In this document: positions 28,305-38,261 of the stretch, piece after piece
How positions within the stretch are numbered: position 1 is the stretch's first letter
How the letters are laid out: each line of letters opens with the position of its first letter
Assembly: GCF_900452395.1 (NCBI RefSeq)
Contig: NZ_UGNV01000001.1
Span: 2,009,501 to 2,073,500 of the forward strand
DNA length: 64,000 bases
Origin: Legionella beliardensis
Lineage (GTDB): Bacteria > Pseudomonadota > Gammaproteobacteria > Legionellales > Legionellaceae
Reading direction: 5' to 3'
Position numbers and translations under genes: made by a program
Notes under the pieces: generated by a model
Told to the model about the DNA's origin: nothing
Databases searched by the model: none
What the model saw: only the letters and a program-made list of their open reading frames with translations

Positions 28305-29188
28305 TAATCACGAACCTGTGCCATAACTTCTTCAACAAAATTATCTTCTTTTTTGGCAATTCCTTCACCGACTTCAAAACGAATAAAGGAAATCACTTCA
28401 GCATTTTTCTCTTTTAATAATTGGCCTACTTTAATGTCAGGATTCTTTACAAACGGCTGACCTAACAAGCTTACTTCGTCGACAAATTTGTTAATACGAC
28501 CCTCAATCATTTTGTCAATGATTTCTTGTGGCTTACCGCTTTCGCGTGCTTGTGCAGTGAAAATTTCACGCTCATTTTCAATGACATCAGCTGAGACTTG
28601 ATCCCGATTAACAACCATAGGCCGGCTTGCGGCGATATGCATGGCGATGTCTTTAGCAAGTGCTTCTTCGCCATTTCTAACAGCAACAATTACACCGATA
28701 CGCTTACCGTGTAAGTAAGTGCCAATAACACCATCTTCGCAAGCCATTTTCTCTAAGCGACGAATCTTGATATTTTCACCAATCTTAGCAACCAACTGTT
28801 GTCTCTCATGCTCAACAGTATTATCTGTATCGATTAAAATAGCATCAGATAAGCTAGCAACATCTTTAATAGCTTCGTTGTTTAACGCCGTAGCAGGAAC
28901 TCTATCTGCAAATTTAATGAAATTTTCTTCCCTAGCAACAAAATCAGTTTCAGTATTGATTTCAACCATGACTGCCACACGACTATCAGAAGAAAGAGCA
29001 ATAGAAATTACACCTTCTGCTGCTATTCTATCAGCCTTCTTATCAGCTTTAGTTTGACCTGCCTTGCGCATTTCAGAAATAGCTTGCTCAATGTCGCCAT
29101 TGGTCATAAGCAAGAATTTTTTGCACTCCATCATTGGAGCTCCAGTACGTTCTCTTAACTTCATTACTAGCGATGCACTAACTGACAT
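28304..29188 (-). CDS. tsf: elongation factor Ts
   Basis: Nucleotide-exchange factor for EF-Tu, 294 residues. The N-terminal [20 protein letters not shown] is the UBA-like domain, and [13 protein letters not shown] is the core EF-Tu-contacting motif. Second gene after rpsB; a terminator-like hairpin lies between the two. GGAGGATT precedes the ATG. Confidence 0.98.
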   Translation of the reverse strand: MSVSASLVMKLRERTGAPMMECKKFLLMTNGDIEQAISEMRKAGQTKADKKADRIAAEGVISIALSSDSRVAVMVEINTETDFVAREENFIKFADRVPATALNNEAIKDVASLSDAILIDTDNTVEHERQQLVAKIGENIKIRRLEKMACEDGVIGTYLHGKRIGVIVAVRNGEEALAKDIAMHIAASRPMVVNRDQVSADVIENEREIFTAQARESGKPQEIIDKMIEGRINKFVDEVSLLGQPFVKNPDIKVGQLLKEKNAEVISFIRFEVGEGIAKKEDNFVEEVMAQVRD

Positions 29189-29205
29189 TTAATCCTCCAC
29201 ATAAC

Positions 29206-29241
29206 AAAAAGGGAATACGCCCTTACGACGTATTTCCCTTT
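29206..29241 (-). terminator. hairpin between rpsB and tsf
   Basis: On the minus strand AAAGGGAAATACG pairs with CGTATTCCCTTT (one bulged A), followed directly by a short T-run. It lies after rpsB and before tsf, so it should act as a partial terminator or attenuator that lowers tsf relative to rpsB. It could also stabilise the rpsB transcript end. Confidence 0.7.
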
Positions 29242-29340
29242 ATTTGATATTTCGCGTCTTAAGCTATAAAGAAGCAATACTTAAATTATTACTTTATCTA
29301 CAATTAAACTAGCTCAAACGCGAAACTAAAATTATATAAA

Positions 29341-30099
29341 CTATTCTTCGTTGGTTTTTTCAGCTTCTTGTTCATTTACTTCAACGAATTCAGTATCTAC
29401 ATTGGCTCCGCCAACAGTATTACCATTTTTGGCATCTAGAATCGCATCAGCAACACAGCGAATATAAATATCCACAGCGCGCATAGAATCATCATTTCCA
29501 GGAATAACATAATCAATGTTATCTGGGTTATTATTCGTATCAACAATACCAATGACTGGAATTTTTAATCGACGTGCTTCTTCTACAGCAATATGCTCAA
29601 ATCCTACATCAATTACAAATAAGGCGTCAGGTAAGCCATTCATATTCTCAATACCACCTAAGCCTCTTTCTAATTTTTCAAGCTCACGAGTTAGCATTAG
29701 TGCTTCTTTCTTGATCATGCCAGCAAAAGCACCTCTGTCACGCATCTCTTTTAATTCTTTCAAGCGAACAATAGATTGGCGGACCGTTTTGAAGTTTGTC
29801 AACATACCACCTAACCAGCGGTGGTCAATATAGGGCATGCCACAACGAGTAGCATGAGTACGAATACTTTCTTGTGCTGCTCTTTTAGTACCAACAAACA
29901 AAATCTTAGCTTTATTCGCTGCTAGACGACCAACGTAATTGGTCACATCATTTAGCATAGGGAGCGTTTTTTCTAAATTGATAATATGGATTTTATTTCT
30001 TGATCCAAAAATATAAGGCGACATTTTTGGATTCCAAAATCGAGTTCTATGCCCAAAATGAGCACCTGCTTCGAGCAGTTCACGCATACTTACAGTCAT
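29341..30099 (-). CDS. rpsB: 30S ribosomal protein S2
   Basis: 252 residues from the ATG at 30099. Family motifs are at the N-terminus ([22 protein letters not shown]), with [13 protein letters not shown] and [12 protein letters not shown]. The longer open frame to 30141 was rejected because TGGAG stands just before the 30099 ATG and the extra residues fall in a structured leader. S2 is one of the late-assembling small-subunit proteins. The C-terminus is Glu-rich ([11 protein letters not shown]). Confidence 0.97.
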   Translation of the reverse strand: MTVSMRELLEAGAHFGHRTRFWNPKMSPYIFGSRNKIHIINLEKTLPMLNDVTNYVGRLAANKAKILFVGTKRAAQESIRTHATRCGMPYIDHRWLGGMLTNFKTVRQSIVRLKELKEMRDRGAFAGMIKKEALMLTRELEKLERGLGGIENMNGLPDALFVIDVGFEHIAVEEARRLKIPVIGIVDTNNNPDNIDYVIPGNDDSMRAVDIYIRCVADAILDAKNGNTVGGANVDTEFVEVNEQEAEKTNEE

Positions 30100-30124
30100 T
30101 ATATTCTCCAGGGTTAAGCCTCCA

Positions 30125-30184
30125 CGTTTCCCATGAGACACCTCTATTCCTAAAATAAAGGACCCTACCTCATGTGACGAAACG
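30125..30184 (-). promoter_or_regulatory. structured rpsB leader, candidate S2 autoregulatory RNA
   Basis: In the rpsB 5' leader, CGTTTC (30179-30184) pairs with GAAACG (30125-30130) and CATGAG (30169-30174) with CTCATG (30132-30137), enclosing a small TCCT/AGGA hairpin. The structure ends 25 bases before the start codon. S2 represses its own mRNA through a conserved leader in gammaproteobacteria, and this layout would fit; binding is inferred. Confidence 0.55.
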
Positions 30185-30208
30185 TGTGTGTCGTTAAAAA
30201 GCGCGGTA

Positions 30209-30237
30209 TTTATACCATATTTAACCTAAACCAGCAA
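30209..30237 (-). promoter_or_regulatory. rpsB promoter
   Basis: On the minus strand TTGCTG (30232-30237) and TATAAA (30209-30214) are 17 bp apart, followed by a GC-rich discriminator (ACCGCGC). GC-rich discriminators are typical of growth-rate or stringently controlled ribosomal promoters. The predicted leader is about 100 bases. Confidence 0.65.
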
Positions 30238-30352
30238 CGTTAACTTCAGGAATGCCAAATTAATAGCAATTTTTTTAGGTAGATTTGTGCAGAACTAATA
30301 ATCCCGGTATATAATTAATCACGATTAAAAACAATTAATTAAGGAGAGCTTC

Positions 30353-30937
30353 ATGTTCATTAAACAATTAATACCTGCTGTAGCACTGGTTATTATGACA
30401 ACACAGCCTATCTTTGCAGCAGATTCTTCTACTTCTGCTCCAAGCAGTACATCTGCCACAGGCGCATCGTCTACAGACACATCAACTACAGGTACATCAA
30501 CACCTACTACCCCACCTACTGCAACTACACCGTCTTCAACGTCTACCAGTTCTTCCTATGCTCCCAGCGATTCAAATTCAGGCACATGCGGATGTAAAAG
30601 AGGCCTTATGAAAATGCTGGAGCCCTTACAATTAACTGATGCTCAAAAAGATCAAATTAAGGCAATAAGGGACAAAGCAAAAGCTAGCCTTCAATCTAAT
30701 AAAGATCAATTGCGATCAATCCGCACTCAGATGCATAGCCTCATTACTACAAGCTCAATGGACAATGCAAAGTTAGATTCTTTAATTAGCCAAAAAACAA
30801 CTATTCTTGGTAACATGATGCGAGTTAAAGCAACTGCTAAAAATCAAATCTATAATGTGCTTAATCCACAACAACAACAGCAATTTCAACAAATGTTGCA
30901 AGAAAAAGCGCAAGGCAAATCTCACAACTGCCACTAA
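30353..30937 (+). CDS. periplasmic Spy/CpxP-like protein with Ser/Thr linker
   Basis: 194 residues. A signal peptide (1-22, ending IFA-A) is followed by a low-complexity Ser/Thr/Pro/Ala stretch (about 23-75), then CGCKRGLMKMLEPLQLTDAQKDQIKAI, a Spy/CpxP-type LTxxQ motif, and long helices to the end with a second NPQQQQQFQQML motif. Such proteins are ATP-independent periplasmic chaperones or envelope-stress modulators. The disordered linker is unusual for the family. AAGGAG stands before the ATG; the gene is alone. Confidence 0.75.
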   Translation: MFIKQLIPAVALVIMTTQPIFAADSSTSAPSSTSATGASSTDTSTTGTSTPTTPPTATTPSSTSTSSSYAPSDSNSGTCGCKRGLMKMLEPLQLTDAQKDQIKAIRDKAKASLQSNKDQLRSIRTQMHSLITTSSMDNAKLDSLISQKTTILGNMMRVKATAKNQIYNVLNPQQQQQFQQMLQEKAQGKSHNCH

Positions 30938-30965
30938 GAGTCTATAGCTACGGTTAGGTAACCGG

Positions 30966-30998
30966 TTATGCCATACTCTATACTTAAGTATGGCATAA
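30966..30998 (+). terminator. hairpin downstream of the Spy-like gene
   Basis: TTATGCCATACT (30966-30977) and AGTATGGCATAA (30987-30998) form a perfect 12-bp stem with a 9-base loop, 29 bp after the stop codon. The T-tract after it is weak, so termination may be incomplete. Confidence 0.55.
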
Positions 30999-31149
30999 TC
31001 GATTTAATCACGCTAAGTGTGATACAAATTTAAAGATTATATTTTATATAATTTACTGCTCTTTAGGCTAAAGTAATATAAAATTGGACCTTACGATGCT
31101 TAATGTGTTTGAACTTAGTAACTATTATTTCTATTTGTGGATTTAAATC

Positions 31150-31914
31150 ATGGCAGTCACTATTAAAACTCCAGAAGAAATTGAAAAAATGCGCGTAGCT
31201 GGGCGTTTAGCAGGCGAAGTTTTAACAATGATTGGGCCTTATGTTAAGGAAGGGATAACAACAGATGAGTTAGATGCCATTTGCCATGATTATATTGTCA
31301 ACACTCAACAGGCAATACCAGCGCCTCTCAATTATAATGGCTTTCCCAAATCCATATGTACCTCAATTAATCACGTTGTTTGCCATGGCATCCCTGGCAA
31401 AAAAATTTTAAAAAATGGCGATATATTAAATATTGATGTCACGGTGCTTAAAAATGGCTATCACGGTGATACCAGCAAAATGTTTTGTGTTGGCGAACCA
31501 ACTGTAAAAGGTAGTCACGTTGTTAAAATTGCCCATGAATGCCTTTTTATTGGCATAGAGTTAGTCAAGCCAGGTGTAAAACTTGGTGATATAGGCCATG
31601 CTATTCAACAACATGCAGAAAAAAATCGCTGCTCGGTCGTACGCGATTACTGTGGACATGGCATAGGCGCTATCTTTCACGAAGACCCACAAGTTCTGCA
31701 TTATGGCACACCGGGTACAGGTGAAATGCTACGTGAAGGAATGACTTTTACCATTGAGCCTATGGTAAACTTAGGCAAGCATCACACGCGTTTATTACCA
31801 GATAAATGGACAGTGGTAACGCGTGATCATAGTTTATCGGCACAGTGGGAGCACACGCTTTTAGTCACTTCCAGTGGTGTCGAAATTTTAACATTACGCG
31901 ATGAAGAACGATAA
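31150..31914 (+). CDS. map: type I methionine aminopeptidase
   Basis: Removes the initiator methionine from new proteins, 254 residues. The dimetal ligands fall in the expected blocks: NIDVTVLKNGYHGDTSKMF (two Asp), CGHGIGAIFHEDP (His), FTIEPMV (Glu) and SAQWEHTLLV (Glu). It is followed by glnD with a 14-bp overlap. The rpsB region lies just upstream but on the other strand, a common gammaproteobacterial arrangement. Confidence 0.97.
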   Translation: MAVTIKTPEEIEKMRVAGRLAGEVLTMIGPYVKEGITTDELDAICHDYIVNTQQAIPAPLNYNGFPKSICTSINHVVCHGIPGKKILKNGDILNIDVTVLKNGYHGDTSKMFCVGEPTVKGSHVVKIAHECLFIGIELVKPGVKLGDIGHAIQQHAEKNRCSVVRDYCGHGIGAIFHEDPQVLHYGTPGTGEMLREGMTFTIEPMVNLGKHHTRLLPDKWTVVTRDHSLSAQWEHTLLVTSSGVEILTLRDEER

Positions 31915-34477
31915 TTATCCTTTTAAGCTTACTTTAAAACAATTTAAAGAAGAGTTAGTCCAGCAATTTAATGCTAAAAAAAATATCATTACGATAGCTC
32001 AGAAATTAGTTAATTTTATTGATCAATCACTGTTAACTCTATTTCAAAAAAATTATCTCCACCAAGATGATTGCTTCTGTCTCATCGCCCTTGGCAGCTA
32101 TGGACGCCAAGAATTACAACTCCACTCTGATATCGATATTCTATTACTGCATACCAATGCCCTAACAGATGCACAATTATTGCATGCACAAGCTTTTATC
32201 CAAAATTGCTGGGATAATGGTTTTGGTATTAGTCATCAAATCACCACAGTTAAGGCTTGCGCTGACTTAGCCAGCCAAGATGTTAGTGTCATTTCTAGTA
32301 TTTTAGACATGCGCTTATTATGCGGCCATAGTAAATTAATGGAGGAATTACACTATCAAACCCATACGCTACACATGTGGCCAAGCGAGCAATACTTTTT
32401 TGCTAAACAACAAGAACAACATCAACGTTATCAAAAATATGGCGAAACAGCGTCTAATTTAGAGCCTAATGTAAAATATGGGCCAGGCGGGTTACGAGAT
32501 ATTCAAATTTTACTGAGTATTAGTAAGCGTCATTTTAATATTAAAAAATTGGCAGATGGCATTAATTTTAATTTTATTACTGATAAGGAATATGAAGAAT
32601 TAATTAATTGCCAGCATTTCCTTTGGCGAGTTCGCTTTGCTTTACATGCCTTAGCAGGAAAACCAGAAGAACGTTTACTTTTTGACTATCAGGTTAAACT
32701 GGCTGCTTTATTTGGCTATCAGGATAAGCCTCATTCCTTAGCAATTGAGCAATTTATGAAAGCTTATTTTCAAGCGATTAAGCGTAGCCGTGAAATTAAT
32801 GAAATGCTTTTACAATGGTTTTCAGAAACAATTATTCATAAAGAAAAACAACAATTAAAACCATTAAATGCCTACTTTCAACTGTCTAATCAATTTATTG
32901 AAGTTAAGCATACTAAAGTGTTTTCAACCACCCCTACTTGTTTACTTGAATTATTCCTATGGATTGCTAAATGCCCCACTATTGTTGGCGTGCGTGCTAG
33001 TACGATACGTTTAATTAGACAATATCTTTATTTAATAGGAACTAACTTCCGTAACTCAACAGCAGCCAGGCAATGTTTTTTAGCCATTTTTAAGGAAGGC
33101 ATTAATCTATTTGACGCTTTAAATTATATGAATAAATATGGTGTATTAAGCCATTATTTAGATTGCTTTGCTGCTGTTACCGGGCAAATGCAATATGATT
33201 TATTTCATGTGTATACGGTTGATCAGCATACTCTCTTCGTTATTCGTAATTTATGCCGCTTTTTAGATAAAAACTATGCTAATCAATTTCCTTTAGCCGT
33301 TAAGCTAATGGCTACGATACAAAAACGTGAAATCTTATATTTAGCAGCGTTGTTTCATGATATTGCTAAAGGCCGAGGTGGCGATCATTCTGAATTAGGT
33401 GCCCATGAAGCACAAGAATTTGCTTCTCAACATCAATTAAGTCAAGACGATGCGAATTTACTTGTCTGGCTGGTAAAACATCATTTATTAATGTCACACA
33501 CGGCACAACGTCAGGATATTTATGATCCTAAAACAATTCAGCATTTCTGTATGATGTTTCCTAAACCGAGTTATTTAGACTACCTTTACTTGTTAACAGT
33601 TGCTGATATTTGTGCTACCAACCAACGCTTATGGAATACCTGGAAAGATTCCTTATTAAAAGAATTACATCGAGCAGCTACTGAAGCATTTCAACAACAA
33701 GAAACACTTTTAAACGAGAATGAGCTCATTGATGCCAGAAAACAGCAAGCATTAACTCTATTAAAACAACAAGGATTTACCCAAGCCGCGGTTGAACAAC
33801 TTTGGTCATCCTTTAAGCCTAAGTATTTTTTGCATGAATCAGCTGACATCATTGCTGTTCATACTAAAGCCATATTAACCTGCCAAAGCTACCCGTTAGT
33901 ACTCATTTTGCCTCATTATAATCGCGGTGGCATTGAGGTATTTATTTATATGCCTCATCGAGATGATAGGTTTACTATTGCTACGACGGTATTAAGTAAT
34001 CATCACACCACGATTCAAGAAGCTATTATTTTAACTTGTGATAATCAATTTGACTTAGATACTTACATTATTTTAAACGAGCAACATCAAGCATTTCTTG
34101 ATCAACAAAGAATGCAATTAATTGAGCAAGAATTAACTAAACGCTTAGGTAATACCAAAGATCTACCTAGAATAGCCAAGCATCGGCTCTCACGGACATT
34201 AGCGCATTTCAAAATTAAACCGGAAATTAGCTTTAATGATGAATTTCTTTATACACGTTTATTTTTAGTCGCTGCTGATAGGCCAGGCTTGTTAGCCCAT
34301 GTTAGTCGTGTTTTTACTAAGCTTAATCTTCATCTGCATAATGCTAAAATTGTAACTGCTGGTGAGAAGGCAGAGGATACCTTTTATATCTCAACAAAAA
34401 CGGACGCCTTACTTAGCTTAAGTGAAAAAGAGTTATTGCAAAAACTGCTAATAAAAGAACTTAGCACCGAATTTTAA
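31901..34477 (+). CDS. glnD: PII uridylyltransferase/uridylyl-removing enzyme
   Basis: Bifunctional nitrogen sensor that uridylylates PII proteins when glutamine is low and removes UMP when it is high, 858 residues. Domains in order: nucleotidyltransferase (about 55-200) with GSYGRQELQLHSDIDIL (Gly65-Ser66, Asp77, Asp79), a linker helical region, an HD hydrolase domain with ALFHDIAKGRGGDHSELG, and two C-terminal ACT domains, the last starting LFLVAADRPGLLAHV. The start is inside the end of map. Convergent with tadA, whose stop overlaps its own by 4 bp. Confidence 0.95.
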   Translation: MKNDNYPFKLTLKQFKEELVQQFNAKKNIITIAQKLVNFIDQSLLTLFQKNYLHQDDCFCLIALGSYGRQELQLHSDIDILLLHTNALTDAQLLHAQAFIQNCWDNGFGISHQITTVKACADLASQDVSVISSILDMRLLCGHSKLMEELHYQTHTLHMWPSEQYFFAKQQEQHQRYQKYGETASNLEPNVKYGPGGLRDIQILLSISKRHFNIKKLADGINFNFITDKEYEELINCQHFLWRVRFALHALAGKPEERLLFDYQVKLAALFGYQDKPHSLAIEQFMKAYFQAIKRSREINEMLLQWFSETIIHKEKQQLKPLNAYFQLSNQFIEVKHTKVFSTTPTCLLELFLWIAKCPTIVGVRASTIRLIRQYLYLIGTNFRNSTAARQCFLAIFKEGINLFDALNYMNKYGVLSHYLDCFAAVTGQMQYDLFHVYTVDQHTLFVIRNLCRFLDKNYANQFPLAVKLMATIQKREILYLAALFHDIAKGRGGDHSELGAHEAQEFASQHQLSQDDANLLVWLVKHHLLMSHTAQRQDIYDPKTIQHFCMMFPKPSYLDYLYLLTVADICATNQRLWNTWKDSLLKELHRAATEAFQQQETLLNENELIDARKQQALTLLKQQGFTQAAVEQLWSSFKPKYFLHESADIIAVHTKAILTCQSYPLVLILPHYNRGGIEVFIYMPHRDDRFTIATTVLSNHHTTIQEAIILTCDNQFDLDTYIILNEQHQAFLDQQRMQLIEQELTKRLGNTKDLPRIAKHRLSRTLAHFKIKPEISFNDEFLYTRLFLVAADRPGLLAHVSRVFTKLNLHLHNAKIVTAGEKAEDTFYISTKTDALLSLSEKELLQKLLIKELSTEF

Positions 34478-34926
34478 CGACGTATTTTAAAAAATTGGTG
34501 CAATAATTGGGCACATTCTTTTTCCAAGATACCCTCGTCAATTTGCACTTGATGATTTAGAGGATAACCCTTTAATAAATTATAAACAGAGCCCGCTGCA
34601 CCAGCTTTAAAATCGCGCGTTGCAAATACTAACCTTGCAACTCGCGCATGCACTATAGCACCTGCACACATAGCACAGGGTTCTAAGGTGACATACAAGG
34701 TTGCTTGGGTTAAACGATAATTGCCTAGAGCTTGCGCTGCTTTTCGTAAGGCAACCATTTCTGCATGCGCACTGGGGTCACTATCAGTAATGACCCGATT
34801 GTAGCTACCACTCACAAGTTGTTCATCGATAACCAGCACAGCACCAACGGGTACTTCATTTAAATGATATGCTTTAAGAGCTTGCTCATAGGCCTGTTGC
34901 ATCCAATAGTGATCATTTATTCCCAT
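34474..34926 (-). CDS. tadA: tRNA-specific adenosine deaminase
   Basis: Deaminates A34 to inosine in tRNA-Arg(ACG), 150 residues. The zinc site is complete: His54 and catalytic Glu56 in SAHAEMVAL, and Cys84/Cys87 in EPCAMCAGA. The N-terminal [13 protein letters not shown] matches TadA. Its ATG lies inside the end of guaA (10-bp overlap), so translation is probably coupled to guaA. Confidence 0.94.
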   Translation of the reverse strand: MGINDHYWMQQAYEQALKAYHLNEVPVGAVLVIDEQLVSGSYNRVITDSDPSAHAEMVALRKAAQALGNYRLTQATLYVTLEPCAMCAGAIVHARVARLVFATRDFKAGAAGSVYNLLKGYPLNHQVQIDEGILEKECAQLLHQFFKIRR

Positions 34927-36494
34927 TCAATGGTCGCTGGTGGTTTACCTGAAATATCGTAAGTCACTCGTGAAACACCTGGAACCTCATTAATAATACG
35001 ATTAGAAACTCGGCCTAAGAATTCCCAGGGCAGATGTGACCAATGAGCTGTCATAAAATCAATCGTTTCAACTGCTCGCAAACAAATCACAAAATCATAA
35101 CGGCGGCCATCACCCATCACGCCAACGCTTTTAACAGGTAAAAAGACTGCAAACGCTTGACTAACTTTATGATATAGCCCTTCATTGTATAGTTCTTCTA
35201 GAAAAATAGCGTCGGCGCGGCGCAGAATATCAGCATATTCCTTTTTGATTTCGCCAAGAATACGCACGCCTAAACCTGGGCCGGGAAAAGGATGACGATA
35301 AACCATGTCATAAGGTAAACCTAATTCTAAACCAATTTTTCTTACTTCATCTTTAAACAATTCACGAATTGGTTCTAGCAACTTCAAATTTAACGTATCC
35401 GGCAAGCCGCCCACATTATGATGCGACTTAATGACAACCGCAGCCTCCTTGGTGTGCGTTGCAGCAGACTCTATCACATCAGGATAAATAGTACCTTGAG
35501 CTAACCATTTGACTTCTGGAATTTTAAACGCTTCATCATCAAACACATCAATAAAGGTTTTGCCAATAATTTTTCGTTTCTGTTCAGGGCAGCTAATCCC
35601 TTCTAAGACATTTAAAAACCTTTCCTCGGCATCAACAGCAATAATACGAATACCTAAATGACGGCCAAACATGGTTAAAACTTGCTCTGATTCATTTAAA
35701 CGTAATAACCCTGTGTTTACAAATACACAGATTAACTGATCTCCAATGGCTTTATGTAATAAAGCAGCTACCACTGACGAATCAACACCGCCTGATAAGC
35801 CTAATAGAACATGCTCAGACCCTACTTGCTCTTTAATTGAAGAAATAGCTTGGTCAATAATATTGTTTGGCGTCCAATCCGCTTTTGCTCCGCATATGTC
35901 AATAACAAAACGCTCAAGAATTCTTAAACCTTGCGTAGTATGGGTAACTTCTGGATGGAATTGCACGCCGTACCAGCCGCGCTCCTCATTTGCCATACCT
36001 GCTATTGGTGCATTGCGTGTTTCACAAATGACTTTAAAACCTGGCGGCAACATGGTGACTTTGTCGCCATGGCTCATCCACACATCGAGTAATGCGTCAC
36101 CAGCCGACGTCGTTCTATCCTCAATATTATTGAGCAATTTAGAATGGCCATGTAGGCGAAGTTCAGCATAGCCAAATTCGCGTACTAAAGAAGACTGTAC
36201 TTCACCGCTAAGTTGGACTGCCATTGTTTGCATGCCATAGCATATACCTAGCACAGGTACATTCGCTGCAAAAACCCAATCTGGCGCTCTAGGCGTAGAA
36301 TGCATTGTGGCTGTTGCTGGCCCGCCTGACAAAATAATGCCACAGGGCGATAAAGCGTTGAAAGCCTCGTCAGTCATGTTAAATGCATGAATTTCGCAAT
36401 AGACTCCCATCTCCCGAATTCGTCTAGCAATTAATTGGGTATACTGAGAGCCAAAATCAAGAATCAGCAAAGGCTGTCGTTTAATTGTCGTCAT
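34917..36494 (-). CDS. guaA: GMP synthase (glutamine-hydrolysing)
   Basis: Converts XMP to GMP, 525 residues. The N-terminal class I glutamine amidotransferase has Cys85 in LGICYGMQ and FHPEVTHT; the ATP-pyrophosphatase domain has [14 protein letters not shown]; the C-terminal dimerisation domain has [16 protein letters not shown] and ends KPPATIEWE. It begins 3 bp after guaB, in the usual guaBA order. Confidence 0.98.
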   Translation of the reverse strand: MTTIKRQPLLILDFGSQYTQLIARRIREMGVYCEIHAFNMTDEAFNALSPCGIILSGGPATATMHSTPRAPDWVFAANVPVLGICYGMQTMAVQLSGEVQSSLVREFGYAELRLHGHSKLLNNIEDRTTSAGDALLDVWMSHGDKVTMLPPGFKVICETRNAPIAGMANEERGWYGVQFHPEVTHTTQGLRILERFVIDICGAKADWTPNNIIDQAISSIKEQVGSEHVLLGLSGGVDSSVVAALLHKAIGDQLICVFVNTGLLRLNESEQVLTMFGRHLGIRIIAVDAEERFLNVLEGISCPEQKRKIIGKTFIDVFDDEAFKIPEVKWLAQGTIYPDVIESAATHTKEAAVVIKSHHNVGGLPDTLNLKLLEPIRELFKDEVRKIGLELGLPYDMVYRHPFPGPGLGVRILGEIKKEYADILRRADAIFLEELYNEGLYHKVSQAFAVFLPVKSVGVMGDGRRYDFVICLRAVETIDFMTAHWSHLPWEFLGRVSNRIINEVPGVSRVTYDISGKPPATIEWE

Positions 36495-36496
36495 TA

Positions 36497-37972
36497 CTAA
36501 TCATCAACCTGGTAGTTAGGGGCTTGTTTAATAATATTCACATCGTGAACGTGAGATTCACGCATACCGGCATTCGTGACGCGCACGAATTCTGCGTTTT
36601 CATGCAACGCGTCGATAGACACACATCCGGTATAACCCATACAAGAACGCAACCCACCAATCATTTGATGGATAATACCCTGTACAGGCCCTTTATAAGC
36701 AACACGTCCCTCAATACCTTCAGGAACTAATTTATCACTACCTTGTGTTAAATCTTGGAAATAGCGATCACTTGAGCCTTGTGCTTGTGCCATTGCGCCA
36801 ATTGACCCCATACCACGATAACTTTTATACGTTCGGCCTTGATAAAATTCAAGTTCACCAGGTGACTCTTCGGTACCTGCAAAAAGATTACCAAGCATCA
36901 CGGTATTGGCACCGGCTGCTAAGGCCTTACACATATCCCCAGAAAACCTAATACCACCATCAGCAATAATAGGAATATTTGTACCTTTTAAACCTTCAGC
37001 GACATTAGAAATAGCGGTAATTTGGGGCACGCCCACGCCTGTTACAATTCGAGTGGTACAAATAGAGCCTGGGCCAATCCCTACCTTAACCGCGTCAGCC
37101 CCGACTTCCATAAGAGCCCGTGCGGCAGCGGCTGTTGCGATATTACCACCAATTACTTGCACCTTAGGAAAATTCTTTTTAATCCAAGCAATTCTATTTA
37201 ATACACCTTGTGAATGGCCATGTGCTGTATCGACAATAATGACATCGACACCAGCATCTACTAAAGCAGCCACCCGCTCATCCGTCCCTTCACCAACACC
37301 TACAGCCGCACCAACACGTAATTGCTCAGCGGCGTCTTTACAAGCAAAGGGATTTTCTTTCGCCTTTTGAATATCTTTGACGGTAATCAAGCCGCGTAAA
37401 TTAAATGCATCATTGACCACAAGTAATTTTTCTAAGCGATGCTTATGAAGGAGACTTCGAATTTCTTCACGACTGGCGCCTTCTTTGACGGTGACTAAAC
37501 GCTCTTTAGGCGTCATGACTGCTGAAACAGGTAGAGAGAGATTAGTTTCAAAGCGAATATCACGACTGGTAACAATACCTACTAATGCATTGCCATCAAC
37601 CACAGGAACACCTGAGAAACTATGCTTGGCCATCACATTGAGTAATTCTTTCACGGTTAAGTCGGGCGCAACATAAATAGGATCTTTAACCATCCCACTT
37701 TCAAATTTTTTAACCTTGCGAACTTCCTCTGCCTGGGCCAAGATACTCATATTTTTATGAATAATCCCTATCCCACCTTCTTGAGCCATTGCAATCGCAA
37801 GGCGTGCCTCAGTCACCGTATCCATGGCCGCAGAAATTAAAGGAATGTTTAATTGAATGTCCCGCGTTAATTGCGTTTTTAATATAACTTCTTTGGGGAG
37901 TACCTGCGAATGGGCAGGAACTAACAATACATCATCGAAAGTCAATGCCTGTTGCAGAATAGAAAGCGACAT
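36497..37972 (-). CDS. guaB: IMP dehydrogenase
   Basis: Oxidises IMP to XMP with NAD, the committed step to guanine nucleotides. From the ATG at 37972, preceded by AGGAG, it is 491 residues, the family length; ten further upstream residues are unlikely. It has the TIM barrel with two CBS domains (about 95-205) and the catalytic loop [15 protein letters not shown], with the flap arginine-tyrosine and [10 protein letters not shown] at the end. Several open frames on the opposite strand are shadows. Confidence 0.97.
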   Translation of the reverse strand: MSLSILQQALTFDDVLLVPAHSQVLPKEVILKTQLTRDIQLNIPLISAAMDTVTEARLAIAMAQEGGIGIIHKNMSILAQAEEVRKVKKFESGMVKDPIYVAPDLTVKELLNVMAKHSFSGVPVVDGNALVGIVTSRDIRFETNLSLPVSAVMTPKERLVTVKEGASREEIRSLLHKHRLEKLLVVNDAFNLRGLITVKDIQKAKENPFACKDAAEQLRVGAAVGVGEGTDERVAALVDAGVDVIIVDTAHGHSQGVLNRIAWIKKNFPKVQVIGGNIATAAAARALMEVGADAVKVGIGPGSICTTRIVTGVGVPQITAISNVAEGLKGTNIPIIADGGIRFSGDMCKALAAGANTVMLGNLFAGTEESPGELEFYQGRTYKSYRGMGSIGAMAQAQGSSDRYFQDLTQGSDKLVPEGIEGRVAYKGPVQGIIHQMIGGLRSCMGYTGCVSIDALHENAEFVRVTNAGMRESHVHDVNIIKQAPNYQVDD

Positions 37973-38261
37973 AATCGAGCTCCTGCAGTTAATTAACCGC
38001 ATAGTCTAGCAAAATTTTAATCAAGTTACCAATAAAAATACATTTATAAGTAAATTATAAGCTGTAGGCAACGAGTTGTTATAGCCAAATTCTATTGGTT
38101 TAATAATAAACTTTTATATCAATTTTTATAAAAAATAAGAATTATACATACTAATTGAACATTATAATAACTTCCAAATAATAAAATCCTTTACTTAGTG
38201 TCTCGCAAAAGCTAGGTGGTACGGTATATACTTTTTGTTCAGCTCAGCAATAGCACTGCAG

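Noticed and set aside
30100-30141. N-terminally extended S2 start
   Set aside because: The extra residues overlap the leader hairpin and are not part of S2; the ATG at 30099 has its own TGGAG.
30414-30611. Gln/Leu/His-rich frame inside the Spy-like gene
   Set aside because: It is the shifted reading of the Ser/Thr codon repeats of the linker.
36906-37370. Long open frame on the plus strand opposite guaB
   Set aside because: It lies fully inside guaB, has skewed Pro/Ala/Thr composition and no motif; it is the antisense shadow of a conserved gene.
38003-38234. Pho box upstream of ugpA
   Set aside because: No CTGTCAT-type direct repeats were found in the 230-bp upstream region.
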